Virus record (IMG/VR): IMGVR_UViG_3300020578_000472
Span: 1-22,219 of that record
DNA from: a virus
Length of the DNA: 22,219 nt
Direction: 5' to 3' (one strand)
Made by a program: the position numbers and the translations under genes. Positions 1 through 7,105 of the stretch are shown here, piece by piece; the stretch's first letter is position 1, and each line of letters starts with the position of its first letter. Below the pieces are notes generated by a model. The model saw nothing but the letters and a program-made list of their open reading frames with translations. It made no database searches and had not been told where the DNA came from.

Positions 1-443
1 AGCTCACTAACTCGCAAATTGGCCTCGCGAAATAGTCCATAAAGCTTTTGAAGCTCTGCTCTGCTTTTGTTTTCTAGCGCCTCTTGGCCTGCAGCGCGTC
101 CAGTAATGGCCCTGCCTACAGCTCCGGTGCCTGACGCAGGCCTCCCTTCTTCCTTGTATTTAACTTTAATCTCGATGGGGGTGGAAGTGGCACTGCGAAG
201 CGTTGCCAAGCTTTTATTAAGCGTGGCAATGCGTGTTCGCGCTGCAATTAGCTGGCTGTCTTCAATATTAATAACAGGCTTAATTCTTGATAATTCTTTT
301 AACTGTGTCTCAAAGTTCTTTTTATTGATTAATAAATTGACAGGGTAATAATATGCAGCAGAAGCTTGCGCTAGTTTGCCAAGTTGAGTCCGAAACGCTG
401 CAAGATCAAGCGTTACATTAAGCCTCAGCTCAGGAGCGGCCAT
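1..443 (-). CDS. Tail tape measure protein, N-terminal part (runs off left edge)
   Basis: Reading leftwards from an ATG at 443, the frame stays open to the window edge (147 codons seen), so only the N-terminus is present. Tape measure proteins set tail length and are ejected ahead of the DNA. The visible part begins MAAPELRLNVTLDLAAFRTQ and continues with basic, helix-forming sequence rich in Leu, Lys, Ala and Arg, as expected for a tape measure. Its place directly after a frameshifting tail assembly chaperone is the classic siphovirus order and is the strongest argument. No good Shine-Dalgarno sequence is visible; an AGGA lies about 14 nt upstream. Inferred from position and composition, not from a recognised domain. 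Confidence 0.8.
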   Translation of the reverse strand, partial: MAAPELRLNVTLDLAAFRTQLGKLAQASAAYYYPVNLLINKKNFETQLKELSRIKPVINIEDSQLIAARTRIATLNKSLATLRSATSTPIEIKVKYKEEGRPASGTGAVGRAITGRAAGQEALENKSRAELQKLYGLFREANLRVSE

Positions 444-476
444 ATTTACACAATAATCCTATTCTTTGTAGTGTAG

Positions 477-947
477 CTATTCACTGGCTTGTTTACGCGA
501 AGAAGCCATTTTCAGCTCATCAGCCAACAATGCAATAACACGTCCGTCCATTCTTCTGGAACGCATCAGGCGTTGAAGCACTGCCAAGCTCTCATTAGAA
601 AGCCCATTTTCTTTCTTAATCTTCTTGGTGTCGAATGGCAAGAAATCATCTACAGAAGCGCGAGCTTTCTTGCCTGCCAATGCACCTACCACTACTGTGC
701 CAAGTTTGGCCGTAGAGATGCTATTAATGTTGTATTTGGTAACGTCATACTTCTCTAGCCATTTCAAAGCAACTACCACGTCTTTCACGCGCTGCTTACC
801 AAAATTATTTCCTTCCCATCGGCTGTCCTTTAAGTCTGACGCGCTAAGACGAAAATAAATCTCGTCCCATTTCGTCAGACTTTTCAGGAACTGCCGCGCT
901 TGTTTTTCTAGCCGCTCGGCAACGCTTCCTTCGTCTTCCGGGGCGCT
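477..947 (-). CDS. Tail assembly chaperone -1 frame extension (T-like), made by frameshift
   Basis: The -1 frame is open from the slippery site at 947 to a TAG at 479-477, 156 codons, with no ATG in the stretch before a GTG at 788. The first 53 or so codons have clear protein character (for example RQFLKSLTKWDEIYFRLSAS) and would be lost if translation began at that GTG. The likely product is therefore a fusion of 169 residues of the upstream frame and 156 residues of this one, about 325 aa. In lambda-like tails the T domain lets the GT fusion recruit major tail protein to the tape measure. A separate protein of 103 aa from GTG 788 is possible but less likely. Confidence 0.75.
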   Translation of the reverse strand, partial: SAPEDEGSVAERLEKQARQFLKSLTKWDEIYFRLSASDLKDSRWEGNNFGKQRVKDVVVALKWLEKYDVTKYNINSISTAKLGTVVVGALAGKKARASVDDFLPFDTKKIKKENGLSNESLAVLQRLMRSRRMDGRVIALLADELKMASSRKQASE

Positions 948-1453
948 TTTTTTGCTTGTCCCGCTTCTTTCGCCTCAGCCTCCTGCTCGCTCATGATGAA
1001 CTCCATGCCCTTGCTGATCACTCGTCGGCCCATGCCTTTGGTGTCTTCAATGGACCAGTCATCAAGGGGCAACCACTCTTCGCCAATAAGCCCTTCACCA
1101 CGACAACGAATGAACACAGTGACCATGCGAGCATTACCAGTTTCAACGCTGCCGCCACTATTGATCATGCTAAGCGTTTCTTCAGTGAAGTCACTGAGGA
1201 GTTCCATCTCGCTCATGTCAGCGCCGCCTTGCAGCAATGCGAATGCTTCGTCGAGAGGGATGTTCTTGGCCGTAGCAATGCGCTTCGCCAGTTGCACTGC
1301 GCGAATGGTCGCTTGGCTTTGGGCCTTGCTTAGTTCCTCTTGCTCAATGCCCTCCGCAACAAGCCATCCGCCATGTTTGCGAAGCCTTACTTTAGGAGTG
1401 AGTTCAAAATATTCAGGCTCTTCGCTTTGAAGCAGAAAACTATACTTGCTCAT
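908..1453 (-). CDS. Tail assembly chaperone, short (G-like) product
   Basis: This 181 aa protein sits just upstream of the tape measure gene, where siphoviruses encode the G/GT chaperones that coat the tape measure during tail assembly. It is acidic and helical in the middle and turns basic at the C-terminus (AKKAPRKTKEA). Codons 167-169 read GCA AAA AAA, giving a slippery A AAA AAA at 953-947, and the normal stop follows 12 codons later at 910-908. The ATG at 1453 overlaps the previous gene by 14 nt, suggesting translational coupling. No strong Shine-Dalgarno sequence is seen. I do not recognise the sequence family; the call rests on position plus the frameshift architecture. Confidence 0.78.
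   Translation of the reverse strand: MSKYSFLLQSEEPEYFELTPKVRLRKHGGWLVAEGIEQEELSKAQSQATIRAVQLAKRIATAKNIPLDEAFALLQGGADMSEMELLSDFTEETLSMINSGGSVETGNARMVTVFIRCRGEGLIGEEWLPLDDWSIEDTKGMGRRVISKGMEFIMSEQEAEAKEAGQAKKAPRKTKEALPSG
947..953 (-). promoter_or_regulatory. -1 ribosomal frameshift slippery heptamer A AAA AAA (tail chaperone)
   Basis: On the minus strand the zero-frame codons are GCA AAA AAA GCG, which gives the heptamer A AAA AAA. A one-base slip back makes the next codon AGC and enters exactly the frame that is open to 477. No convincing downstream hairpin is seen, which is not unusual for tail chaperone frameshifts. Confidence 0.75.
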
Positions 1454-1679
1454 GGTAGAGAACGTTCAAGATGGCGTTGAACACCTTCACTCTTTCGCTT
1501 TGGGAGCGAAATTCTTTAGGCAGTTCAACTAAAAAAGAGTGATCTTCGTTTGCAATTCTAATAGTCTCTTCTGGAAGTGCCATAAGGCAAAGGATGCCTG
1601 CTTCGATGCTGGCACCTTCATAATTGCAGTTGATGGCATGGCAGCGGCCATCGGCGCTCCATAAATAGTCAATTTGCAT
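1440..1679 (-). CDS. Small unknown protein between gp10-like and chaperone genes
   Basis: A 79 aa protein from ATG 1679 overlaps its upstream neighbour by 11 nt and its downstream neighbour by 14 nt, so it is part of the packed tail operon. It has a mixed beta-strand-like sequence with four cysteines or near-cysteine positions (RCHAINCNYEG, ILCLMALPEE) and ends in HEQV. No signal peptide or membrane segment is visible. I do not recognise the family. A small tail-region accessory protein is the likely role from context only. Confidence 0.7.
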   Translation of the reverse strand: MQIDYLWSADGRCHAINCNYEGASIEAGILCLMALPEETIRIANEDHSFLVELPKEFRSQSERVKVFNAILNVLYHEQV

Positions 1680-2133
1680 TGAGACTGCCTAATGCGACAC
1701 TTACTCTAGACAGCAACGCTTTGCCAATTGGTTTTCTGAATGAAAATGCCATTCCTGATACGTCGTCGGTAAAAGCACGATCATAGGGATCATTGGTTCC
1801 AGCTCCTTCGTGTACATACCAAGCATATTCTCTTCCGCTTCTGTTTTTAGCATTCCAGTGCCAAGAAGCCGTAGCGCCGTCCCTAAACAACTGGAAATTG
1901 TAGCTTTCAACGCCACTTCTGTAAAGCTCGCCCAAGTCATAAATATCCCTAGGGCTTCCCACTGTATCGCCATTTGCCCGGATTGTCAATGGGCTGTGCT
2001 CCCATTTATCCTCTTTGAATTGATCGTCCCAAAAAGCATCGTTAATATCTTCTCTTGTCCAGCTCTCAAACGCCTTTAACAATGCACGCTCAATGTCATC
2101 TCCGCCAAAAAATCTTGCTCCAGCGACGGTCAT
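1669..2133 (-). CDS. HK97 gp10-like tail/neck protein
   Basis: This 154 aa protein starts at ATG 2133. Around residues 103-111 it has YAWYVHEGA, the signature seen near the middle of HK97 gp10-type tail components, and the N-terminal helical part (ERALLKAFESWTRED) fits too. Family members act at the head-tail or tail-tip junction. Here it lies downstream of the major tail and tail terminator genes rather than in its usual place before them. It starts 3 nt after the previous stop. The family call is from motif resemblance only. Confidence 0.62.
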   Translation of the reverse strand: MTVAGARFFGGDDIERALLKAFESWTREDINDAFWDDQFKEDKWEHSPLTIRANGDTVGSPRDIYDLGELYRSGVESYNFQLFRDGATASWHWNAKNRSGREYAWYVHEGAGTNDPYDRAFTDDVSGMAFSFRKPIGKALLSRVSVALGSLNAN

Positions 2134-2135
2134 GA

Positions 2136-2546
2136 TTAGGGACCAGGATAAAGGCGGCGAATGGTCATATCAGGAATGATAAAGCGACAACGTTCGTAAG
2201 CAATGTCATCACCAGGCGTAAATCGTAACGATGCATCGGGAAATCGCCTTACCATCCTGTCCATCGCGTCGGCAATTTCTTTTCCATCAGGGTTGTATTG
2301 CACAAGTATGACTTCCCATTGCTGCAGCACGCTTACAATTCCCACGCCCGCTTCGGGCAGTAATTCTGGATATTGTCGCATTGTCACTTCTAGCCCTGTC
2401 ACCTTCCATTCCGTTGGCACGCTTTTTTGTCCCACCACATACACAGCAGGAATGCTTGTGCCATTCGGAAAAGTGTAAGAGCCAATTAAATTAGGCGCTG
2501 CCGAAAGTAGTTCAACAATGGTCTCCCGAAGCTGAGTAATGTTCAC
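2136..2546 (-). CDS. Probable tail terminator / tail completion protein
   Basis: I place the start at GTG 2546, giving 136 aa beginning MNITQLRETIVELLSA. The frame extends upstream to a TTG at 2588, but that would read through the terminator hairpin. The 3' arm of this hairpin supplies a GGGGAGG 10 nt before the GTG. Size, the N-terminal amphipathic helix and the alternating strands (WEVILVQYN, RCRFIIPDMTIRRLYPGP) fit the small proteins that cap siphovirus tails, as does its place next to the major tail protein. Alternatively it could be another minor tail protein; no diagnostic motif is seen. Confidence 0.6.
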   Translation of the reverse strand: MNITQLRETIVELLSAAPNLIGSYTFPNGTSIPAVYVVGQKSVPTEWKVTGLEVTMRQYPELLPEAGVGIVSVLQQWEVILVQYNPDGKEIADAMDRMVRRFPDASLRFTPGDDIAYERCRFIIPDMTIRRLYPGP

Positions 2547-2548
2547 AA

Positions 2549-2576
2549 TAAAAAAGCCTCCCCGTAAGGAGAGGCT
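2549..2576 (-). terminator. Rho-independent terminator after the major tail gene, overlapping next RBS
   Basis: On the minus strand a 9-bp stem (2576-2568 with 2563-2555, one G-U pair) with a UUAC loop is followed by UUUUUUAUU. It lies 25 nt after the major tail protein stop and would reduce transcription of the downstream tail genes. The 3' arm contains GGGGAGG, which is also the only Shine-Dalgarno candidate for the GTG at 2546. Confidence 0.85.
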
Positions 2577-2600
2577 AACAGAAAACAATCAAGCGAAGGC

Positions 2601-3179
2601 TTAAGAGTTAGGAGCAGTTGGGATGATACTGCCAGAGCTAGTAGCATTTTGGTGAACACCAATGCGACCACGGCTGATCAGGTCAAAGGTGCATTCAACG
2701 AGGTTATCAGCAGGATAGCTTTCGTTGTAGTTCATCACAGTGGCAACATAAGCCACACGGTCGTAGTAGTAAGTGCTGCCACTCACGCCAAGCTGCTTGT
2801 TGATCTCAACGTACACTTCTTGGTTTTTGTCGTAGCGAATGGCGCTAATCACCTGGAAAGCTTCATCAAAGCTATCAGGAATAAATACCGTGCCGTCTAC
2901 GTCCTTCTGAAAATAAGAAGTGATGGAAGCAGTGGCCTGACTGGTGACGATCACGCTATCAGCAAAGCCACCGCCGCCAAGCAGGTAGAATTCAGTGTTG
3001 CCGTCGTTGAAAGCAACAGAAGCCGTCGTGGCTGCTTGCAGCGTGTAAAGAGTGGGAGCGCCGCTAACAGTGAACGTAGCGCCGGATTGAGTGATAACTG
3101 GACGGCCAGTGCCGCTGATAGAACCAACACGTACAATTACGTCTTGGCTCTTAACCAGTTCTGTGGGGTGGTAGAGCAT
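2601..3179 (-). CDS. Major tail protein
   Basis: A 192 aa protein from ATG 3179, preceded by a GAGG about 7 nt upstream. It is rich in Thr, Ser, Val and Gly with alternating beta strands, as expected of tail-tube subunits, and ends in a flexible SSGSIIPTAPNS. A C-terminal segment typical of tube proteins is present (DNLVECTFDLISRGRIG). It is followed by a strong terminator, consistent with a very abundant protein that needs more mRNA than its downstream neighbours. Position between the head-tail connector genes and the chaperone/tape measure supports the call; no named Pfam motif is claimed. Confidence 0.72.
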   Translation of the reverse strand: MLYHPTELVKSQDVIVRVGSISGTGRPVITQSGATFTVSGAPTLYTLQAATTASVAFNDGNTEFYLLGGGGFADSVIVTSQATASITSYFQKDVDGTVFIPDSFDEAFQVISAIRYDKNQEVYVEINKQLGVSGSTYYYDRVAYVATVMNYNESYPADNLVECTFDLISRGRIGVHQNATSSGSIIPTAPNS

Positions 3180-3219
3180 GAGATTGCCTCAGCAATGGGA
3201 AAGAGAAAGTGGTTAAGCG

Positions 3220-3609
3220 TCAAACGTTTTGTACGCTTCCTTTACCAACCAGTCTAAAGATGCCTCTGATTGGTGCGCCTAGGAACTGCCAATAATGTTC
3301 AGCAATTTGTTCGTTCGGCAATAGCTCAAACCGTCCTTCCCTTCCATTGATGGTGGCAGCAGCGGAGCTGCCAGGAGTGACACCAGAGAGGGCTAGAGGC
3401 CCCGTCAAGCGTCCTTCCATGTACACAGCCGTATTATCAGCACCAAGCAAATAATCGTACTGTGGATTACGCTTCTGCTTCAATGTGGCATAGTATGTCA
3501 CGCCAGTAGAAGTGGGAACGTAATTGCCAGTGCCTGATTCAACGACATAACCAGAAGCCACTGACCACACAAGAGTGGCATTAGCTAAAGGTAAGAGGAC
3601 GTTCGTCAT
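3220..3609 (-). CDS. Head-tail joining (stopper-like) protein
   Basis: This 129 aa protein overlaps the upstream connector gene by 4 nt (ATG 3609). It is beta-rich with a conserved-looking core (VYMEGRLTGPLALSGVTPG) and a C-terminal part (WRFLG-like, AEHYWQFLGAPIRGIFRLVG). Its size and location, one gene after the adaptor and one before the major tail protein, match head-completion stopper proteins such as SPP1 gp16 or lambda gpFII-type proteins. The specific family is not recognised, so this is a call from context. Confidence 0.5.
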   Translation of the reverse strand: MTNVLLPLANATLVWSVASGYVVESGTGNYVPTSTGVTYYATLKQKRNPQYDYLLGADNTAVYMEGRLTGPLALSGVTPGSSAAATINGREGRFELLPNEQIAEHYWQFLGAPIRGIFRLVGKGSVQNV

Positions 3610-3926
3610 GCAACAAAACCAATGGAGAAAGAACCAGCGACGGTTTCAAGCATTCGTTTGAACTCTTGGCCATATTGTGTGGCCTCAAGCCCCTTGCCAT
3701 ATACCTTGCCTTCTGTGGCACCAATTTGGATGCCCATTTGTGCAAGTTGAATGGCAATGATATGTGCAGCGAGATGTTTTACGGCGCGATCAGTTTGATC
3801 TCCAAAAACATCAGCACTAGCATCCGCTGTAGCTTCAGAAAGAGCCCCGTTTACAATTCCCGATGGATGGGGCGTAAATTCAGGGAAACGATCAAGAAAC
3901 GTTGCATAGGTAACAGTCATGGTCAA
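3606..3926 (-). CDS. Head-tail connector (adaptor), DUF4054-like
   Basis: A 106 aa protein from ATG 3926, overlapping the upstream gene by 4 nt. It begins TVTYATFLDRFPEF, followed by an acidic helix, a conserved AHIIAIQLAQ helix and a C-terminal TQYGQEFKRMLET. This pattern (FRARFPEF near the N-terminus, a LAAHL helix at about residues 50-60, then YG.EF) is typical of the DUF4054 / gp6-like adaptor proteins that dock beneath the portal. The 4-nt overlaps on both sides indicate coupled translation with the stopper. Confidence 0.75.
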   Translation of the reverse strand: MTMTVTYATFLDRFPEFTPHPSGIVNGALSEATADASADVFGDQTDRAVKHLAAHIIAIQLAQMGIQIGATEGKVYGKGLEATQYGQEFKRMLETVAGSFSIGFVA

Positions 3927-4309
3927 GCCCTTCCTGCCTTAATTGCTTCTTGACGCTTGGCAATAGCATTGCGAACCCTCACTCGCCCTTCAACTTTTTT
4001 CCATGACGCCAGTTGATCTAGGTCATGAATTAGTTCAATGGTCCGAGAGGCTTCAATGATGGGGAGATTTGAAAGAGTTTGAACGTCATGTGGAATGGTT
4101 TCCACAGTCGGCTGTTCCCTCACTTCTTCAATGGCGCCAATGGTCATCATCCGTTTAACGGTTGAATTGTCACGAGCCTTTTTCCATTGATCTTCTGGCA
4201 CTCCCTGGTTTAACCCAGGCACCAGTTGAATCATCCCTCCATCAGTGATGATGCCGAAGCCACCTTCACGAGGCGGATTTTCAAGCTCAGGGCGGTAAGC
4301 AATTAACAT
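3923..4309 (-). CDS. Unknown protein of the head-tail junction region
   Basis: A 128 aa charged protein starting at ATG 4309, located between the major capsid and adaptor genes. The N-terminal half is Gly/Pro-rich (NPPREGGFGIITDGGMIQL) and the C-terminal half is helical with basic residues (KVEGRVRVRNAIAKRQEAI). Proteins in this slot are often small head accessory or Ig-less structural proteins, but no family is recognised. It is separated from the capsid gene by 53 nt with no clear terminator or strong Shine-Dalgarno sequence, and overlaps the adaptor gene by 4 nt. Confidence 0.7.
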   Translation of the reverse strand: MLIAYRPELENPPREGGFGIITDGGMIQLVPGLNQGVPEDQWKKARDNSTVKRMMTIGAIEEVREQPTVETIPHDVQTLSNLPIIEASRTIELIHDLDQLASWKKVEGRVRVRNAIAKRQEAIKAGRA

Positions 4310-4362
4310 TTTATGTTCAATTAGAACTGATGATTAGCTTAACGCCCATTGCCTGACTAAGC

Positions 4363-5271
4363 TCAAGACGAGGCTTGAACGTAGATGACGCTCTTGGGGT
4401 AGTACAGAGCCACACCACCCACGCGAGCGTGAGCAGGGACAATGAACTCAAGACCGCGCTGCTGGGGCGGGAAAAGCTCCAGCGGTTGGGGGATGTGCAG
4501 TTGCACTTTCTCGGGGTCACGCTTGTACACCACCATGCGGTTGGTGTTCAGAACGCTATTGCTAGCATCCAGTTGGTTGATAGGCTCAACGTTACGGATG
4601 TAGGGATTCGTCCTAAGGAAATACTCAAGCACGGTCACGTCCGAAGAATCGGAGTTGCGGGTGGTGCTGATCTTGTTGTAGTCCTCGTAGGCCAGCAGGA
4701 TGGTGTCGGGCTGCTCCTTCATGTTGGAGGCGTTGATGATGGCGCTAACGCCATAGTTCAACAGTTCCAGCATTTCCTGAGCGGTGGTGCCGCTGCTGGT
4801 GAACCACTTGTCAGCAGCGATCACGTCAACAGTGGAGTTGTTGAAGAAACCAGCAAGTCCAACGGTGGATTCACCGAACATTGCAACGTTTTCAACTTTC
4901 TCTTCGTAAGCACGACGAACGGCAGAAGCGCGACGTTGCTCAAGAGCAATGTTTGCCATTTGAGCGGCACGCAGTTCTTGCACGGTGTAGCCAAAGCTAC
5001 CGCCGAACGAACGAATGTTAATGCTCTTCTCCACTTGGCTGATGTCGGCACGGGGCAGATCATCAGCAGCATCCGCAATCAGCTTGAACTCCCCAGTGGA
5101 GTCCATGATGCGGTAGGTGAAGGTTTGTGCGCCAGGACCAGCTTCGCTAGTTACAGGCAGCAGGGTGGGGTACTTGATGTCGGCATAAGCAACTTCAAAT
5201 ACTTGGGGGCGGATGTACTCAAGCTGACGCTCAAGAAACAGGCCCGCGTCGTCCATGCGAAAATCAGACAT
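4363..5271 (-). CDS. Major capsid protein, DUF2184 type
   Basis: A 302 aa protein with the best ribosome binding site in the window, AGGAGG at 5285-5280, 8 nt before ATG 5271. The segment at about residues 48-105 (TFTYRIMDSTGEFKLIADAA then SFGYTVQELRAAQM) is characteristic of the DUF2184 family of HK97-fold capsid proteins. The end of the protein (IPAHARVGGV-like, VPAHARVGGVALYYPKSVIY) also fits. There is no obvious long N-terminal delta domain, in keeping with the separate scaffold carried on the upstream protease gene. It follows the cement protein gene closely, as in other DUF2184 phages. Confidence 0.88.
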   Translation of the reverse strand: MSDFRMDDAGLFLERQLEYIRPQVFEVAYADIKYPTLLPVTSEAGPGAQTFTYRIMDSTGEFKLIADAADDLPRADISQVEKSINIRSFGGSFGYTVQELRAAQMANIALEQRRASAVRRAYEEKVENVAMFGESTVGLAGFFNNSTVDVIAADKWFTSSGTTAQEMLELLNYGVSAIINASNMKEQPDTILLAYEDYNKISTTRNSDSSDVTVLEYFLRTNPYIRNVEPINQLDASNSVLNTNRMVVYKRDPEKVQLHIPQPLELFPPQQRGLEFIVPAHARVGGVALYYPKSVIYVQASS

Positions 5272-5279
5272 TAGTAGGA

Positions 5280-5285
5280 CCTCCT
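5280..5285 (-). promoter_or_regulatory. Strong Shine-Dalgarno sequence for the major capsid gene
   Basis: AGGAGG on the minus strand with 8-nt spacing to the ATG at 5271. Most other genes in this operon have weak or absent sites, so this one likely sets the high output of capsid protein. Confidence 0.8.
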
Positions 5286-5286
5286 A

Positions 5287-5847
5287 TCAAGAATCAGCGG
5301 AGAGAGTGAAGCTCGGCCCGTTCAGCTCCAGCACTGCCAGTCCGCTTCCAGTGGTGGAAGTAAGGAAACGAGCATTGGAAAGACGAACGGTCTTGCCCGA
5401 AGCAAAAGCATGGCTGAATTGACCAGCCTTGCCAGTGCCACTTGCGCTATAAAGCACACGCACAGGCGATGCGGGAGTAACAGCGCCGGTCACGTAGACG
5501 GCCACTGCGCCTTCGTTGGCAACGTTCAGCACTTGATCGACTTTCACGCCAGGACGGCTATCGCCATTCAGAGCGGTTTCATCGACATAGGTGAGCACGT
5601 TGACGCCGAGAACGGTGTCAGAAGCGCCAGAAATGGTGGTTGCAGAATTGGCAACAGTGCCTGCAACGTTATAAACTTGTACATCACCAAAAGGCAGGAC
5701 AACTGCCGTTTCGTTGACGTAGGTGCCAATGGTGTTGTCGCGGATGTCAGAAAGTTGGCCTTCCAGAAGCGCAGCGTGAACGAGAGCATAGCTCTGTTGC
5801 ACACCGCCAGCGGAAGCGGTCCCTGACGTGGTAAAAGTTACGGCCAT
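5287..5847 (-). CDS. Capsid cement / decoration protein (Gp24-like)
   Basis: A 186 aa Ala/Gly/Thr/Val-rich protein with no Cys and only one Tyr-rich patch, beginning MAVTFTTSGTASAGGVQQSY. The motif ALLEGQLSDIRDNTIGTYVNE and the later strand-rich half resemble structural cement proteins encoded immediately before DUF2184 capsid genes. The ATG at 5847 is 3 nt after the protease/scaffold stop, with AAGGAG about 9 nt upstream. The expected role is to stabilise the expanded capsid surface. Family membership is judged from composition, size and gene order. Confidence 0.68.
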   Translation of the reverse strand: MAVTFTTSGTASAGGVQQSYALVHAALLEGQLSDIRDNTIGTYVNETAVVLPFGDVQVYNVAGTVANSATTISGASDTVLGVNVLTYVDETALNGDSRPGVKVDQVLNVANEGAVAVYVTGAVTPASPVRVLYSASGTGKAGQFSHAFASGKTVRLSNARFLTSTTGSGLAVLELNGPSFTLSADS

Positions 5848-5850
5848 GGG

Positions 5851-7044
5851 TCAGCGCTCCTTAGAGACGGAGAGAGGGGATTTCCAAGCATTCTGCAGCT
5901 TGTCCATGTAGGACGAAGGAGCAGACATGGGGGAAGCGATGGAAGCAACAGCTTTGCGCAGTTCTTCGGTGGCGGCGGAGTCGCTACGGGGAGCAGATTC
6001 AACCAGGGTGTCGAACATGGCGGTCACGTAATCGTCGGAACGGTCCGACAGATCAGCGTCACCACGCACGGCCTTAATAGAAGCTTCCATGATTTCACGA
6101 GCAGAAAGGCCCGCGAAGTCGAAAGCAGAGTCAAGGGAAGTACGGGCTTTGTCAATGAGAGCAATGCGCTCTTCAACAAGGCTGTCCACGTTCACTTGCT
6201 TAGCAGCGTCAAGGTCAAGCTTGAGGCTTTCCACTTCTTCGGCAAGGGCATCGGCCCGCCCTTCGGCAGAGTCGCACTTACCTTTCATTTCTTTTTGCAT
6301 GGCGTCCATTTCTTCCTTCATTTTGGAAGCTTCGGACATCATGCCATCGTACATTTTCTTCATGTCCTCGTAGGACATTTTGGCGTCTTCCCGTTCTTTG
6401 GTAATAGCCAGAGCTACGCTCTCGCTCACCTCAAACTCGGCGCCATCAAAGTTGACTTTGGCAGTCATAGATGAGTCCTCTATATGAGAAATTAGAGAAG
6501 GATCGGCAGCATCCAGACGATCTAGATGGAGCTTCACTTGCGGGCCAGCGCGGCCCCTGCGCACAACAGCAATGTGATTTCCGTTGATTTCCTTTTGGAT
6601 GCCATCGTAATTCTCACCACTGTCAGTAACGCCAGGCGTCGCTTCATAATTGACGCGATAACCAGCACTGACCTCCTTCGCATCACCACGCATAATGCGC
6701 TCAATGGCATCTTTGTCAGTGATAGTCATGACGGCACGGACAAAGCCGTTGTCATACACCACTTCAGTGCCACTAAAGCCCACTTGATAGTCCTTTGTAT
6801 TGGCGCTATCTAAGAGAACTGGAGGATGCTCAAGAGTGATTGCTTTGCCCGCAAATGAGGCCAAGCTTTCAGGAGACGCCACCTCCGCTTCGGGACGATA
6901 TTCACGGCGAATAGAGCCATCTGCATCGGTGTAATGTTGTACACCAGTGCGTGCGATGGTTGCCCAAGCACGAAGATAACCTTCGGGGGTTAGCTCGTAC
7001 TTGTCAATCGGCGCTACGTCGTAACGAAAGCATGTGTCGCTCAT
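5851..7044 (-). CDS. Prohead protease (DUF2213) fused to scaffold-like coiled coil
   Basis: A 397 aa protein. Residues 1-190 match the DUF2213 head maturation protease pattern: His73 in ITLEHPP and Ser126 in EVSAGYR are the likely catalytic pair, and VRRGRAGPQVKLHLD closes the domain. Residues about 210-300 are a highly charged coiled coil (MKKMYDGMMSEASKMKEEMD and following), then a helical tail. The second part most likely acts as the scaffold and is removed during maturation, as in phages where protease and scaffold share one gene. The ATG at 7044 overlaps the 5' side of the antisense regulator region. Upstream is AT-rich but no clear sigma-70 promoter is seen. Confidence 0.85.
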   Translation of the reverse strand: MSDTCFRYDVAPIDKYELTPEGYLRAWATIARTGVQHYTDADGSIRREYRPEAEVASPESLASFAGKAITLEHPPVLLDSANTKDYQVGFSGTEVVYDNGFVRAVMTITDKDAIERIMRGDAKEVSAGYRVNYEATPGVTDSGENYDGIQKEINGNHIAVVRRGRAGPQVKLHLDRLDAADPSLISHIEDSSMTAKVNFDGAEFEVSESVALAITKEREDAKMSYEDMKKMYDGMMSEASKMKEEMDAMQKEMKGKCDSAEGRADALAEEVESLKLDLDAAKQVNVDSLVEERIALIDKARTSLDSAFDFAGLSAREIMEASIKAVRGDADLSDRSDDYVTAMFDTLVESAPRSDSAATEELRKAVASIASPMSAPSSYMDKLQNAWKSPLSVSKER

Positions 7045-7105
7045 GCCTATACTCTATCAATTAATCATATGCGAGATAGACTTAAATAGGTTATTTCGCC
7101 TAAAA

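Noticed and set aside
2547-2588. Longer start (TTG 2588) for the tail terminator gene.
   Set aside because: The added 14 residues are encoded by a transcription terminator hairpin and its U-tract; GTG 2546 with GGGGAGG upstream is more sensible.
2649-3257. Plus-strand 202-codon frame across the major tail gene.
   Set aside because: Antisense shadow of a well-supported structural gene; no start signal.
4375-5274. Plus-strand 299-codon open frame across the capsid gene.
   Set aside because: It is the exact antisense of a clear DUF2184 capsid gene and reads His/Val-rich, a typical shadow of GC-biased codon positions.
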